Shown: positions 18,215 through 25,666, numbered from the stretch's first letter. The stretch: 64,000 bases of DNA from Streptomyces sp. NBC_00539 (GCF_036346105.1 NZ_CP107811.1:2300501-2364500); one strand, 5' to 3'. Notes: generated from the letters alone by a model not told the origin. Translations and numbers: made by a program.

Positions 18215-18561
18215 GCCGCAACGCGAAGATCAACGCCCTGCTGCTGCTCCTGGTCGCGGCGCTCGCCGTGCTGCCCGTCGCGCTGGGCATGGGCGACGGC
18301 AAGGAGGAACCGTTCGCCGGCGCCGACAGCCAGGCCGAATCGGCGATCACCGAGATCGAGCCGGGCTACGAGCCGTGGTTCTCGCCGCTGTACGAACCGC
18401 CGTCCGCGGAGGTGGAGTCGGCGCTGTTCGCCCTCCAGGCGGCCCTCGGCGCGGGCGTGCTCGCCTACTACTTCGGCCTGCGCAAGGGCCGCCGCCAGGG
18501 CCTCGCCCAGAGCCACCGCGAACAGTCGCCGGGCCGGCCGCCCCGCGACGAACAGTCCTAG
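18211..18561 (+). CDS. cbiN: Cobalt transporter accessory membrane protein CbiN
   Basis: A 116-residue protein with two membrane helices (residues 8-27 and about 71-88) flanking an extracytoplasmic loop that contains the CbiN signature [29 protein letters not shown]. CbiN interacts with CbiM and is needed for metal loading. The C-terminal tail is basic and hydrophilic. It is coupled to cbiM by ATGA; cbiQ starts 3 bases after its stop. Confidence 0.93.
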   Translation: MSRNAKINALLLLLVAALAVLPVALGMGDGKEEPFAGADSQAESAITEIEPGYEPWFSPLYEPPSAEVESALFALQAALGAGVLAYYFGLRKGRRQGLAQSHREQSPGRPPRDEQS

Positions 18562-18564
18562 CCG

Positions 18565-19314
18565 GTGCTGCCCATCGACGTGGCGGCGCACGGCAGCCGC
18601 TGGCGCCACCGCCACCCGCTGGAGAAGGCGCTGCTGGGGCTCGGGCTCACCGTCACCGCCGTCGCCCTGCCGCCCTGGCCCGGCGGGCCGCTGGTGGCGG
18701 CGGCGACCCTGGCCGTGCTGCTCGGTCCGGCCGGGGTCGCCGGACGGCAGCTGTGGCGGGCCTTCCGGATCCCGCTGGGCTTCTGCGTCACCGGGGCGCT
18801 GCCCCTGCTGTTCGCGGTGGGCGGCCCGGCGGGGCCGGTCTCCCTGGCTCCGGACGGCCCCCGGCACGCGGCGGAGCTGCTGCTGCGTACGTCGGCGGCC
18901 TCGCTCGGGGTGCTGCTGTTCGCCTTCACCACCCCGGTGTCGGACGTGCTTCCCCGGCTGGTGCGGGCGGGCGTCCCGGCCCCGGTGGTGGACGTGGCCC
19001 TGGTCATGTACCGGATCGGGTTCCTGCTGCTGGACTCGGTGGCCCGGGTGCGCCGGGCGCAGGCGGCCCGGCTCGGGCACACGGGCCGGGCCGCGCTGTG
19101 GCGTTCGCTGGCCGGGCTGGCCGCCACCTCGTTCGTACGGGCCTTCGACCGCGCGGCGCGGCTCCAGGAGGGGCTGGCCGGGCGGGGCTACGACGGGGCC
19201 CTGCGGGTGCTGGTGCCCGGGGCGGCGGTGTCGTGGCGGTTCCTGGCGGCGTCGGCGGCCCTGCTGGGCGCGCTGGTCACCGTGACTCTCACCCTGGAAG
19301 GGCGGTACCTGTGA
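18565..19314 (+). CDS. cbiQ: Cobalt ECF transporter transmembrane T component CbiQ
   Basis: A 249-residue energy-coupling T component linking CbiM/N to the ATPase. It opens LPIDVAAHGSRWRHRHPLEKALLGLGL, as CbiQ proteins do. Hydrophobic helices follow, along with the cytoplasmic coupling helices with Ala-Arg-Gly-type motifs (VRRAQAARLGHTGR and LQEGLAGRGYDG). The start is GTG at 18565. The end overlaps cbiO as GTGA. Confidence 0.92.
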   Translation: MLPIDVAAHGSRWRHRHPLEKALLGLGLTVTAVALPPWPGGPLVAAATLAVLLGPAGVAGRQLWRAFRIPLGFCVTGALPLLFAVGGPAGPVSLAPDGPRHAAELLLRTSAASLGVLLFAFTTPVSDVLPRLVRAGVPAPVVDVALVMYRIGFLLLDSVARVRRAQAARLGHTGRAALWRSLAGLAATSFVRAFDRAARLQEGLAGRGYDGALRVLVPGAAVSWRFLAASAALLGALVTVTLTLEGRYL

Positions 19315-20144
19315 ACCCGTTGGTGGAACTGGTGGGCGCGGGCTACGCGTACGAGGACGGCCCCGAGGTGCTGTCCGGCGTCGACTTCGCCATCGCGCGG
19401 GGCCGGGCGCTGGTCCTGCTGGGCCGCAACGGCAGCGGCAAGACCACGCTCATGCGGCTGCTGAGCGGCGGCCTGCGGCCCGGCGCGGGCCAACTGCGGC
19501 TGGACGGCACGGCGGTGCGGTACGACCGCACGGGGCTGACCCGGCTGCGCAGCTGCGTGCAGCTGGTCGTGCAGGACCCGGACGACCAGCTGTTCGCGGC
19601 CTCGGTCGAGCAGGACGTGTCCTTCGGCCCCATGAACATGGGCCTGGCCCCGGCCGAGGTGAGGGAGCGGGTGGACTCGGCGCTGACCGCGCTGGACATC
19701 ACCGCCCTGCGGGACCGGCCGACCCACCTGCTCTCGTACGGGCAGCGCAAGCGGGCGGCGATCGCGGGCGCGGTGGCGATGGCGCCGCGGGTGCTGATCC
19801 TGGACGAGCCGACGGCCGGACTCGACCCCGACGGGCAGGAACGGCTGCTGGAGGTGCTGGCGGGCCTGCGCGGGAACGGTACGACGGTGGTGATGGCCAC
19901 GCACGACGTCGACCTCGCGGTGCGCTGGGCCGACGACGCGGCGGTCCTCACCCCGTCGGGCATCCGCTTCGGGCCGGCCGGGGCCCTGCTGTCGGACCCG
20001 GAGCTCCTGGCGTCCGCGGGGCTCCGCCAGGCGTGGTCCCCGGTGGTGACGGCGTTCCTGCGGGCGCGCGGCCTGCTGGAGGAGGACGCGCCGGGACCGC
20101 GGACGCCGCAGGCGCTGTCCGCGTGGGCCGGGGCCCCGTCCTGA
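19311..20144 (+). CDS. cbiO: Cobalt ECF transporter ATPase CbiO
   Basis: The 277-residue ATPase of the cobalt importer. Walker A is GRNGSGKTT, the Q-loop VQDPDDQLFA carries the extra Asp-Asp-Gln typical of ECF ATPases, the signature is LSYGQRKRAAIAG, Walker B is VLILDEPTAGLDP and the switch His is in MATHDVDLA. The start is the GTG at 19311 overlapping the cbiQ stop. It is the last gene of the cbiMNQO unit; a PadR gene follows 45 bases later with its own start region. Confidence 0.95.
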   Translation: MNPLVELVGAGYAYEDGPEVLSGVDFAIARGRALVLLGRNGSGKTTLMRLLSGGLRPGAGQLRLDGTAVRYDRTGLTRLRSCVQLVVQDPDDQLFAASVEQDVSFGPMNMGLAPAEVRERVDSALTALDITALRDRPTHLLSYGQRKRAAIAGAVAMAPRVLILDEPTAGLDPDGQERLLEVLAGLRGNGTTVVMATHDVDLAVRWADDAAVLTPSGIRFGPAGALLSDPELLASAGLRQAWSPVVTAFLRARGLLEEDAPGPRTPQALSAWAGAPS

Positions 20145-20189
20145 ACCGGGCCACGGCCCGGCGCCGGGGCGCGAACCTAGGATGAGCGC

Positions 20190-20741
20190 ATGTCGCTCCC
20201 GCACGCCATCCTCACCGCCCTGCTCGAAAAGCCCTCGTCCGGGCTGGAGCTGACCCGGCGGTTCGACAAGTCGATCGGGTACTTCTGGTCCGCGACGCAC
20301 CAGCAGATCTACCGTGAGCTGGGCCGGCTGGAGGAGGCCGGGCTGATCCGGGCGCTGCCCAGCGAGGTGCCCGTACGGGGGCAGAAGAAGGAGTACGAGG
20401 TACTGCCCGCGGGGAGCGCGGAGCTGACCCGGTGGGTCGGCGAGAGCCAGGACCCCAAGGCGATCCGGGATCCGCTGCTGCTGCGGGTGCGGGCGGCCGG
20501 CGTCGTCGGCCCGCAGGGGCTGGCAGGGGAGCTGCGGCGCCATCTGGAGCTGCACCGGGGGCAGCTGGCCGAGTACGAGGCGATCGAGGCGAAGGACTTC
20601 CCGCCGGGGCGGGACTCCGACGAGGACCGGCTGCGCCGGCTCGTGCTGCGCGGCGGGATCGGCCTGGAGACGTTCTGGCTGCGCTGGCTGGAGGAGGCGC
20701 TGGCCGAGGTCGACGACATGACGGGGCCGCCGAGGACATGA
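20190..20741 (+). CDS. PadR-family transcriptional regulator
   Basis: A 183-residue winged-helix regulator. The N-terminal PadR domain reads LPHAILTALLEKPSSGLELTRRF, then YFWSATHQQIYRELGRLEEAGLI, the recognition helix and wing, then GQKKEYEVLPAGSAELTRW. A C-terminal helical dimerisation region of the Vir type (LRRHLELHRGQLAEYEAIEA) follows. It has the same orientation as cbiO but a separate start region. PadR proteins usually repress neighbouring transport or detoxification genes; here a target cannot be named from sequence. The stop lies at the edge of a terminator hairpin. Confidence 0.88.
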   Translation: MSLPHAILTALLEKPSSGLELTRRFDKSIGYFWSATHQQIYRELGRLEEAGLIRALPSEVPVRGQKKEYEVLPAGSAELTRWVGESQDPKAIRDPLLLRVRAAGVVGPQGLAGELRRHLELHRGQLAEYEAIEAKDFPPGRDSDEDRLRRLVLRGGIGLETFWLRWLEEALAEVDDMTGPPRT

Positions 20742-20769
20742 CGGGGCCGCCCGCGTGACGCGGCCCCGT
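20715..20769. terminator. Duplicated 17-mer and bidirectional terminator after padR
   Basis: The sequence GACATGACGGGGCCGCC occurs twice (20715-20731 and 20735-20751). The second copy forms the left arm of a 10-base stem ACGGGGCCGC/GCGGCCCCGT at 20741-20769. It lies between the convergent padR and EF-hand genes. The duplication extends the padR reading frame by a few residues. Confidence 0.7.
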
Positions 20770-20779
20770 CCCGCGTCCG

Positions 20780-20992
20780 CTACTTGTTCAGGGCGTTCCA
20801 GAACTCGTCGAAGCTCAGCAGGCCGTCGCCGTTGGCGTCCTTGGCGGCGATGACGGCGTCCGCGACGGCGCCGGTGACGTACGCGTCACCCATGGCCTTC
20901 ATGGCCGCGCTGTACTCGTCGGCCGTGACGAAGCCGTCGCCGTCCGCGTCGAACTTGCCGAACGTCGCCCGCGCGCTCTCGATGTCCGCCAC
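20780..20992 (-). CDS. Small EF-hand calcium-binding protein
   Basis: A 70-residue protein with two canonical EF-hand loops, DADGDGFVTADE (about 15-26) and DANGDGLLSFDE (about 51-62), each with the 1-3-5-12 acidic ligands. It is the Streptomyces calerythrin/CabD-like class of small cytoplasmic calcium sensors or buffers. I choose the GTG at 20992 (VADIESARATF), with GAAGGGG 8 bases upstream; a GTG at 21001 would add three residues. It is transcribed away from the cyclodipeptide locus and is convergent with padR. Confidence 0.88.
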   Translation of the reverse strand: MADIESARATFGKFDADGDGFVTADEYSAAMKAMGDAYVTGAVADAVIAAKDANGDGLLSFDEFWNALNK

Positions 20993-21146
20993 TGGGTCCA
21001 CCCCTTCTCGGTGCTTGTTGACGGCTCAGGGTAGCGCCCCCGGCGGGTCGTCCTCACCCCGGGTCCCGTTCGGCCGGCAGAAAGAAATGCAATTACTCTT
21101 CCGCCATCCGGAAGCGATAATTCCAGCCATCAAATCCAGCCGCCAC

Positions 21147-21176
21147 TTGTCACGCTCCGGGATCACGGCATAACGT
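21147..21176 (+). promoter_or_regulatory. Candidate housekeeping promoter for the cyclodipeptide operon
   Basis: TTGTCA (21147-21152) and TAACGT (21171-21176) with an 18-base spacer lie about 70 bases before the synthase start. The upstream stretch 21080-21140 is unusually AT-rich for this genome. The match to the main sigma-factor consensus is fair but untested. Confidence 0.45.
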
Positions 21177-21243
21177 ACCGGCATTGCCGCCACACCAGGA
21201 GCGCAGGGCTCCCAGGGACAAGCGGCATAAAGGGCGATCACAG

Positions 21244-21993
21244 GTGACGATCACAGCTGACGCATCATTCGAAGTTCTGCCCTTCACCCGCACTTGCCGC
21301 CATATCTGGGAAGACGGCGACCATGTGCTCATCGGAGTGAGCCCCGGCAACAGCTACTTCAGCTCCGAGCGCATCAGCAGTCTTGCCCGATGGGCTGCGA
21401 CCCGCTTCGCGCAGGTCGACTTCGTCTACGCGGACCTCCACGTGGACCGGATGTTCGCCGCCTTCGGCTACACCCCGGAGCACGCGGAGAAGCGGGCCAC
21501 GAAGGAGATCAAGGCAGTGCGGCGAAGGATTCTCAAAGGTGTCGAGGAGGCAGGATCCACTCACGCCGAGATACGCGTGAGGGCGCTTTCCGACTTCCAG
21601 TCGAACCCGGTGTACCAGCTCCTGCACCGGCGGGTTCTGCATTTCCTTGAGACGGACGACGCGTTCCGTAAGGGATGCGAGGAAATGGCTCTCCATTTCG
21701 TGGGGTCGAAGTTGCCGGAAGGTGAATCCATCACAGACGCACAGTTGCAGGTCTGTTTCGATTACATGGCGGCGGAGCTGCCGTTCTTCGTGGACACCCC
21801 GAGCATTCTCGACGTGCCGTCCTCCGTGGCGGCCTATCACGTCAAGATGCCCATGACCGACGTCCTCTTCGCGCGTGGCGGCGGCCTGCGCGCGACCCGC
21901 AACCAGGCGTACGCCGTCGTGCGCCCCGAGCACGCCAGAGCCGTGAACCACGCACCGACCGAAGGGACCGTCGATGAGCGTCGAGCAGCTTGA
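21244..21993 (+). CDS. tRNA-dependent cyclodipeptide synthase, NYH subfamily, Rv2275-like
   Basis: Uses two aminoacyl-tRNAs to make a 2,5-diketopiperazine. The 249-residue protein has GVSPGNSYFS, with catalytic Ser33 and the subfamily residue Asn36. VDFVYADLHVDRM follows, then YMAAELPFF with Tyr174 and Glu178, and SSVAAYHV with Tyr198-His199. With AlbC numbering these are S37, N40, Y178, E182, Y202 and H203, a constant offset of 4, so it belongs to the NYH subfamily. Stretches such as GVSPGNSYFS, VDFVY and the end GLRATRNQAYAVVRPE recall M. tuberculosis Rv2275, the cyclo(Tyr-Tyr) synthase, from memory. I choose the GTG at 21244 with AGGG upstream; the frame could extend to a TTG at 21184. Its 3' end overlaps the P450 gene by 20 bases. 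Confidence 0.95.
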   Translation: MTITADASFEVLPFTRTCRHIWEDGDHVLIGVSPGNSYFSSERISSLARWAATRFAQVDFVYADLHVDRMFAAFGYTPEHAEKRATKEIKAVRRRILKGVEEAGSTHAEIRVRALSDFQSNPVYQLLHRRVLHFLETDDAFRKGCEEMALHFVGSKLPEGESITDAQLQVCFDYMAAELPFFVDTPSILDVPSSVAAYHVKMPMTDVLFARGGGLRATRNQAYAVVRPEHARAVNHAPTEGTVDERRAA

Positions 21994-23227
21994 GGGACGG
22001 GAGGGCGGACGGGACGCGGCCGACGGTGGGGCGCTCCTCGACTTCCCGCTGTCGCGGCGGGGCGACGTGCTTCCCGAGGAGTGCGCCTGGCTGCGCGAGA
22101 AGGCGCCGGTCGCCAGGGTCCGCACCCTGACCGGGGACCCGGCGTGGCTCGTCAGCAGTTACGCGCTGGCCAAGCAGGTGCTGGAGGACGAGCGGTTCAG
22201 CCTCAAGGACACCGCGAACGCCGGAGTCCCCCGCCAGTACGCGCTGACGATCCCGCCCGAGGTCGTCAACAACATGGGCAACATCAACAGCGCCGGGCTG
22301 CGCAACGCGGTGATGAAGGCGCTGAACCCGCGCCAGAAGGGCCTGCAGGAGTGGCTGCGCGCCAAGGCCGGGGAGCTCATCGACCAGATCGTGGCAGAGG
22401 GCGGTCCGGCGGACCTCCGGGCGGGGTTCGCCGACCCCTTCTCGGCGGCGCTGCACTGTCAGGTGCTGGGCGTTCCCTTCGCGGACCACCGCCGGCTGAT
22501 GTCGGGGCTGGACGTCGCGTTCATGACCGCGCGCGAACCGTTCGCCGACTCCGCACTGAACTGGTACAAGGACGTCGCCTATTTCGCCGGGCAGCTGAAC
22601 GTCCAGCTGGCCCTGCCTGCCGAGGAGCGTACGGGGCTCCTCGGCAGGTTCGCCGAGCTCAAGGAGGCCGACCCCGAGTCGGCGCACCTGAGCGACGACA
22701 TGTTCGCGACGGTCGCCGTCTCGCTCTTCGGGGCGGGCGCGGTGTCCACGTCCGCGTTCCTGGTGCTCGCGGTCCTCGCGCTGCTCCAGCGCCCCGAACT
22801 CATCGGGTACCTGCGGGCGCACCCGGAGCGGATGGGCGGTGCGGTGGAGGAGCTGCTGCGCTGGAACCTGTCCGTGGGCGACGGCCTGCCGCGCATCGCC
22901 CTGGCCGACGTGCAGGTCGGGGACGTGCTGGTGAAGGAGGGCGAGCTGGTCCTCGTCCTGCTGGAGGGGGCCAACTTCGACCCGGAGGCCTTCGAGGGCC
23001 CGGACGAGCTGGACCTGGAGCGGGAGGGCGCGGGCGCCCACCTCGCCTTCGGGGCCGGGCGGCACTTCTGCCCGGCGACCGCGCTGGCCCGGCTGCACGC
23101 GGAAATCGCGCTGGAGGTGCTGGTGGAGCGGTTGCCGGGGCTGCGGCTGGCCGTGCCGGCCGAGAACCTGGTCTGGCGCACGGGGTTCATCAAGCGGCTT
23201 CCCGAGCGGCTTCCCGTCGCCTGGTGA
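21974..23227 (+). CDS. Cytochrome P450, CYP121-like (cyclodipeptide C-C coupling type)
   Basis: A 417-residue soluble P450. Heme ligand Cys366 is in FGAGRHFCPA and the ExxR pair is Glu293/Arg296. The I-helix reads FGAGAVSTSAF and lacks the usual acid-Thr pair, just as CYP121 (FGAGVISTGSF) does. IPPEVVNNMGNI near residue 93 and LVLLEGANFDPE are close to CYP121. Aligning by eye, CYP121 N85, F168, W182, A233 and S237 correspond to N100, F183, W197, A254 and S258. R386 is replaced by Lys407 and Q385 by Ile406. CYP121 joins the two tyrosine rings of cyclo(Tyr-Tyr). The ATG at 21974 lies within the synthase gene, with AAGGG upstream. No ferredoxin or reductase is encoded nearby. Confidence 0.95.
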   Translation: MSVEQLEGREGGRDAADGGALLDFPLSRRGDVLPEECAWLREKAPVARVRTLTGDPAWLVSSYALAKQVLEDERFSLKDTANAGVPRQYALTIPPEVVNNMGNINSAGLRNAVMKALNPRQKGLQEWLRAKAGELIDQIVAEGGPADLRAGFADPFSAALHCQVLGVPFADHRRLMSGLDVAFMTAREPFADSALNWYKDVAYFAGQLNVQLALPAEERTGLLGRFAELKEADPESAHLSDDMFATVAVSLFGAGAVSTSAFLVLAVLALLQRPELIGYLRAHPERMGGAVEELLRWNLSVGDGLPRIALADVQVGDVLVKEGELVLVLLEGANFDPEAFEGPDELDLEREGAGAHLAFGAGRHFCPATALARLHAEIALEVLVERLPGLRLAVPAENLVWRTGFIKRLPERLPVAW

Positions 23228-23242
23228 GGCCGCGTGCACAGG

Positions 23243-23290
23243 AGCGGTGGCGTCCCGGGAGCCGTGCGGGTTCCCTGGGCGCCACCGCTT
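23243..23290. terminator. Long hairpin between P450 and beta-propeller genes
   Basis: An imperfect stem of about 20 bases, AGCGGTGGCGTCCCGGGAGC against GTTCCCTGGGCGCCACCGCT, sits between convergent genes and probably ends transcription from both sides. Confidence 0.75.
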
Positions 23291-23296
23291 CGCGCC

Positions 23297-24484
23297 CTAA
23301 CGGAAGATGCCGGTGTGGCCGAGCGAGTAGCGGCCGGGCTGGGGGTAGACGGCGAGGCCGTGGGGGCCGGAGCCGACCGGGATCTTGGCCAGCTCCTCGC
23401 CGGTCTTCGTGTCGATCGCGTACACCTCCGAGTTGTAGCGGCCCGAAAGCCACAACACCTTGCCGTCGGCGGAGACCCCGCCCATGTCGGGGCTGCCTCC
23501 GTCGGGGAGCTCCCACTTCTTGGTGAGCTTGTTGGCCTTGAAGTCGAAGACGGAGATGCTGCCCTCGCCCCGGTTGGAGATGTACATCTCCTTCGAGTCG
23601 CGGCTGACGTACAGGCCGTGGCAGCCCTTCCCGGTGGGCAGCAGCTTCGGCGCCCCGAACTTGTCGCCGCTGAGCACCCACATGCCGTGCGCCATCATGT
23701 CCGCGACGTAGAAGGTCTTCCCGTCCGGCGAGACCTTGACGTCCTGCGGCATGGCGCCTTCGAAGGGCAGTTTCTGCTGGCCGACGACCTCCATCTTCTC
23801 GGTGTCGACCTTGAGCAGCTCGCCCGAGAACTCGCAGCTGACGATGAAGTACCGGCCGTCCAGCGAGAAGTCCGCGTGGTTGACGCCGTAACAGGTCACC
23901 GGGACCGTCTTGACCCGGTCCATGGTGTGCGGGTTGCGGAAGACCAGCTCGCGGTCCATGGAGGCCATCACGACGGCGTACTTGCCGTTGGGCGTGAAGT
24001 ACAGGTTGTACGGGTCGTGCACCTCCACGGGTTCACCGGCCTCGCCGGTGGCCGGGTTGATGGGGGTGAGCGTGTGACCGCGGTTGTTGTTGACCCACAG
24101 CGTCTTCATGTCCCAGGACGGCACCACGTGCTGGGGCTGGACGCCCACCGGGATGGTGTCGATGACCTTGTACGTCTTCGGGTCGATGACGGACACGGTG
24201 TTGGAGCCGGTGTTCGGTACGTAGACACGGGAAGGGAAGTTCTTGACGACCGGGGAGAGCTGGTTCGGCCGGTCGGCCGCGTAGACGTCATGGGGGTCGA
24301 GCACCGGCGGCATTCCGGCCAGTCCGGGCGGCGCCGCGGGTTCCGCCTTGGCCGGCCGGGCGGGCCCCTTGGTGCCGAGCGCCTCGGTCGCGCCCTTTCC
24401 CCCGGCTCCGCACCCGGCCAGGGCCGCGAGAACCAGTCCGGCAAGCAGCACGGTGGCCTTCCGTGGAAGGCGATTCGTCGTCAT
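23297..24484 (-). CDS. YVTN-type beta-propeller lipoprotein
   Basis: A 395-residue lipoprotein. The signal ends LVLAALAGC, making Cys25 the lipidated residue. A linker follows, then a seven-bladed propeller with repeated blades such as RVYVPNTGSNTVSVIDPKTY, TLWVNNNRGHTLTPINP, KTFYVADMMAHGMWVLSGDK and EMYISNRGEGSISVFDFKAN. This is the YVTN/lactonase-like family; enzymatic activity is not implied by the blades. The start ATG at 24484 overlaps the stop of the deacetylase gene in ATGA, so the two are co-translated. It probably sits on the outer face of the membrane. Ligand unknown. Confidence 0.88.
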   Translation of the reverse strand: MTTNRLPRKATVLLAGLVLAALAGCGAGGKGATEALGTKGPARPAKAEPAAPPGLAGMPPVLDPHDVYAADRPNQLSPVVKNFPSRVYVPNTGSNTVSVIDPKTYKVIDTIPVGVQPQHVVPSWDMKTLWVNNNRGHTLTPINPATGEAGEPVEVHDPYNLYFTPNGKYAVVMASMDRELVFRNPHTMDRVKTVPVTCYGVNHADFSLDGRYFIVSCEFSGELLKVDTEKMEVVGQQKLPFEGAMPQDVKVSPDGKTFYVADMMAHGMWVLSGDKFGAPKLLPTGKGCHGLYVSRDSKEMYISNRGEGSISVFDFKANKLTKKWELPDGGSPDMGGVSADGKVLWLSGRYNSEVYAIDTKTGEELAKIPVGSGPHGLAVYPQPGRYSLGHTGIFR

Positions 24485-25260
24485 GGGGTCAGCAGCTCCG
24501 TGGTGGTCACCGCGCGCAGTTGGCGTCGCGCGAGTTCTTCGAGGAGGGGCGGCATCGCGTCGACCGTGTCCGCGTAGCCGAAGTGCAGGCTCACCACCGA
24601 TCCGGCGTGGATCGTCCCGGTGACGTTGCGGATGACGGCCGCGGCGCCGGGCGAGGTGAAGTCGAGGGAGTCCACGTCGTACGAGAGGACGTGCGGGTAG
24701 CCCGCGCGCTGGGCGAGCTTCTGGACGAGGGGGGTCGCGTACTGGGTCTGCGAGGGGCGGAACCAGGTGCCGATCGAGCCGGTGAGGCGCCGCAGGCGCT
24801 GGGCGCATCCGGTGATTTCCTCGTAGGCCTCGTCCTCGGACATGGAGTTGATGGCGAGGTGGTGCTGGGTGTGGTTGCCGAGCTCGTGGCCGCCGTCCAG
24901 GACCCGGCGGGCCATGTCGGGGTGCTCGTCGAGCCAGGTGCCGATCGCCAGTACGGTGACCCGCGCTCCCGCGCGCTCCGCCTCGGCGAGGACCGCGCGC
25001 CCGGTCGCGGGGTCGCCGTTGCCGTGGAAGGTGAGCGCGATGCGGGGGCGGTCCCGGGAGCCGTGCGCGATCTCCACGGGCTGGCCGGCGAACCGGCGCG
25101 GGCCGGGGGCGGCGGCCGCCGGGGCGGGTCTGGCCGGGGTGGGGGCGGCGGGGGCGGGCGCCTTGGGCGGCGTCGCGGTCCCACAGGCGGCGGTGACGGC
25201 ACCGGCGGCGACCGCGGCACCGGCGAGGAGGGCGGATCGACGGTCCGGGTAGCAGTGCAC
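24481..25260 (-). CDS. NodB-type polysaccharide deacetylase-like lipoprotein
   Basis: A 259-residue exported protein. The signal has a twin Arg (DRRSALLAGAAVAAGAV) and a lipobox at TAAC (Cys26), then a Pro/Ala linker and a NodB fold. Motif 1 reads ALTFHGNGDP rather than the usual TFDDG, so the catalytic-base and metal Asp pair is altered. Motif 2 is HELGNHTQHH, with the His-x3-His pair kept, and motif 3 is FRPSQTQYATP. The C-terminal strand LSYDVDSLDFTS resembles the usual motif 4. It may be a deacetylase with a variant metal site or a binding-only homologue. It is the first gene of the pair with the beta-propeller. The GTG at 25260 has no strong ribosome site. Confidence 0.82.
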   Translation of the reverse strand: MHCYPDRRSALLAGAAVAAGAVTAACGTATPPKAPAPAAPTPARPAPAAAAPGPRRFAGQPVEIAHGSRDRPRIALTFHGNGDPATGRAVLAEAERAGARVTVLAIGTWLDEHPDMARRVLDGGHELGNHTQHHLAINSMSEDEAYEEITGCAQRLRRLTGSIGTWFRPSQTQYATPLVQKLAQRAGYPHVLSYDVDSLDFTSPGAAAVIRNVTGTIHAGSVVSLHFGYADTVDAMPPLLEELARRQLRAVTTTELLTP

Positions 25261-25666
25261 CCGCCCATTTAAGGCGTGGATGTCCCTGTACGTGCTGATT
25301 GACCCAGTTCGGCACCCTGGCCAAGCGGGCTCCGGCGAGCGAGCCGTCCGCTATGTGATCAACGATTCACGCAGAGCGGTCGATACTTATTCATCGATTA
25401 CGAGGCGGGTGGGTCATCTCACCTAGGATTTAACTGTGAACTCTTAGGTTATACACACTTATGTCCGAGTTTGCGGTTTTGGCATTTGGTCGCTCGTCTG
25501 CCATAGTCGGAATCACGGCTTCCCTTTGACCCGAGCGAAGTCCAACGCCGAGGATCACACCCCCCCAGATCCTCGGCGCACCCATGAAACCCCCGCGGCG
25601 CCCGACAGAGGCGACAGGGGGTTTCTGGCGTTCCGGCGACACTCGCGTTCCGGCGGCCCCGGCTCC
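25261..25666. other. AT-rich intergenic region with an inverted repeat
   Basis: About 400 bases without a credible gene. 25370-25500 is the lowest-GC stretch in this part of the window and contains a TAGGAT-like -10 element near 25423. A perfect 11-base inverted repeat CGCCGAGGATC/GATCCTCGGCG at 25546-25578 (11-base loop) looks like a terminator for the ATPase gene at 25667. A second pairing AAACCCCC/GGGGGTTT spans 25587-25624. Confidence 0.5.

Noticed and set aside
25380-25500. AT-rich patch as a possible tRNA or phage attachment site.
   Set aside because: No cloverleaf-compatible arms, no CCA end, no integrase and no flanking direct repeat could be seen.
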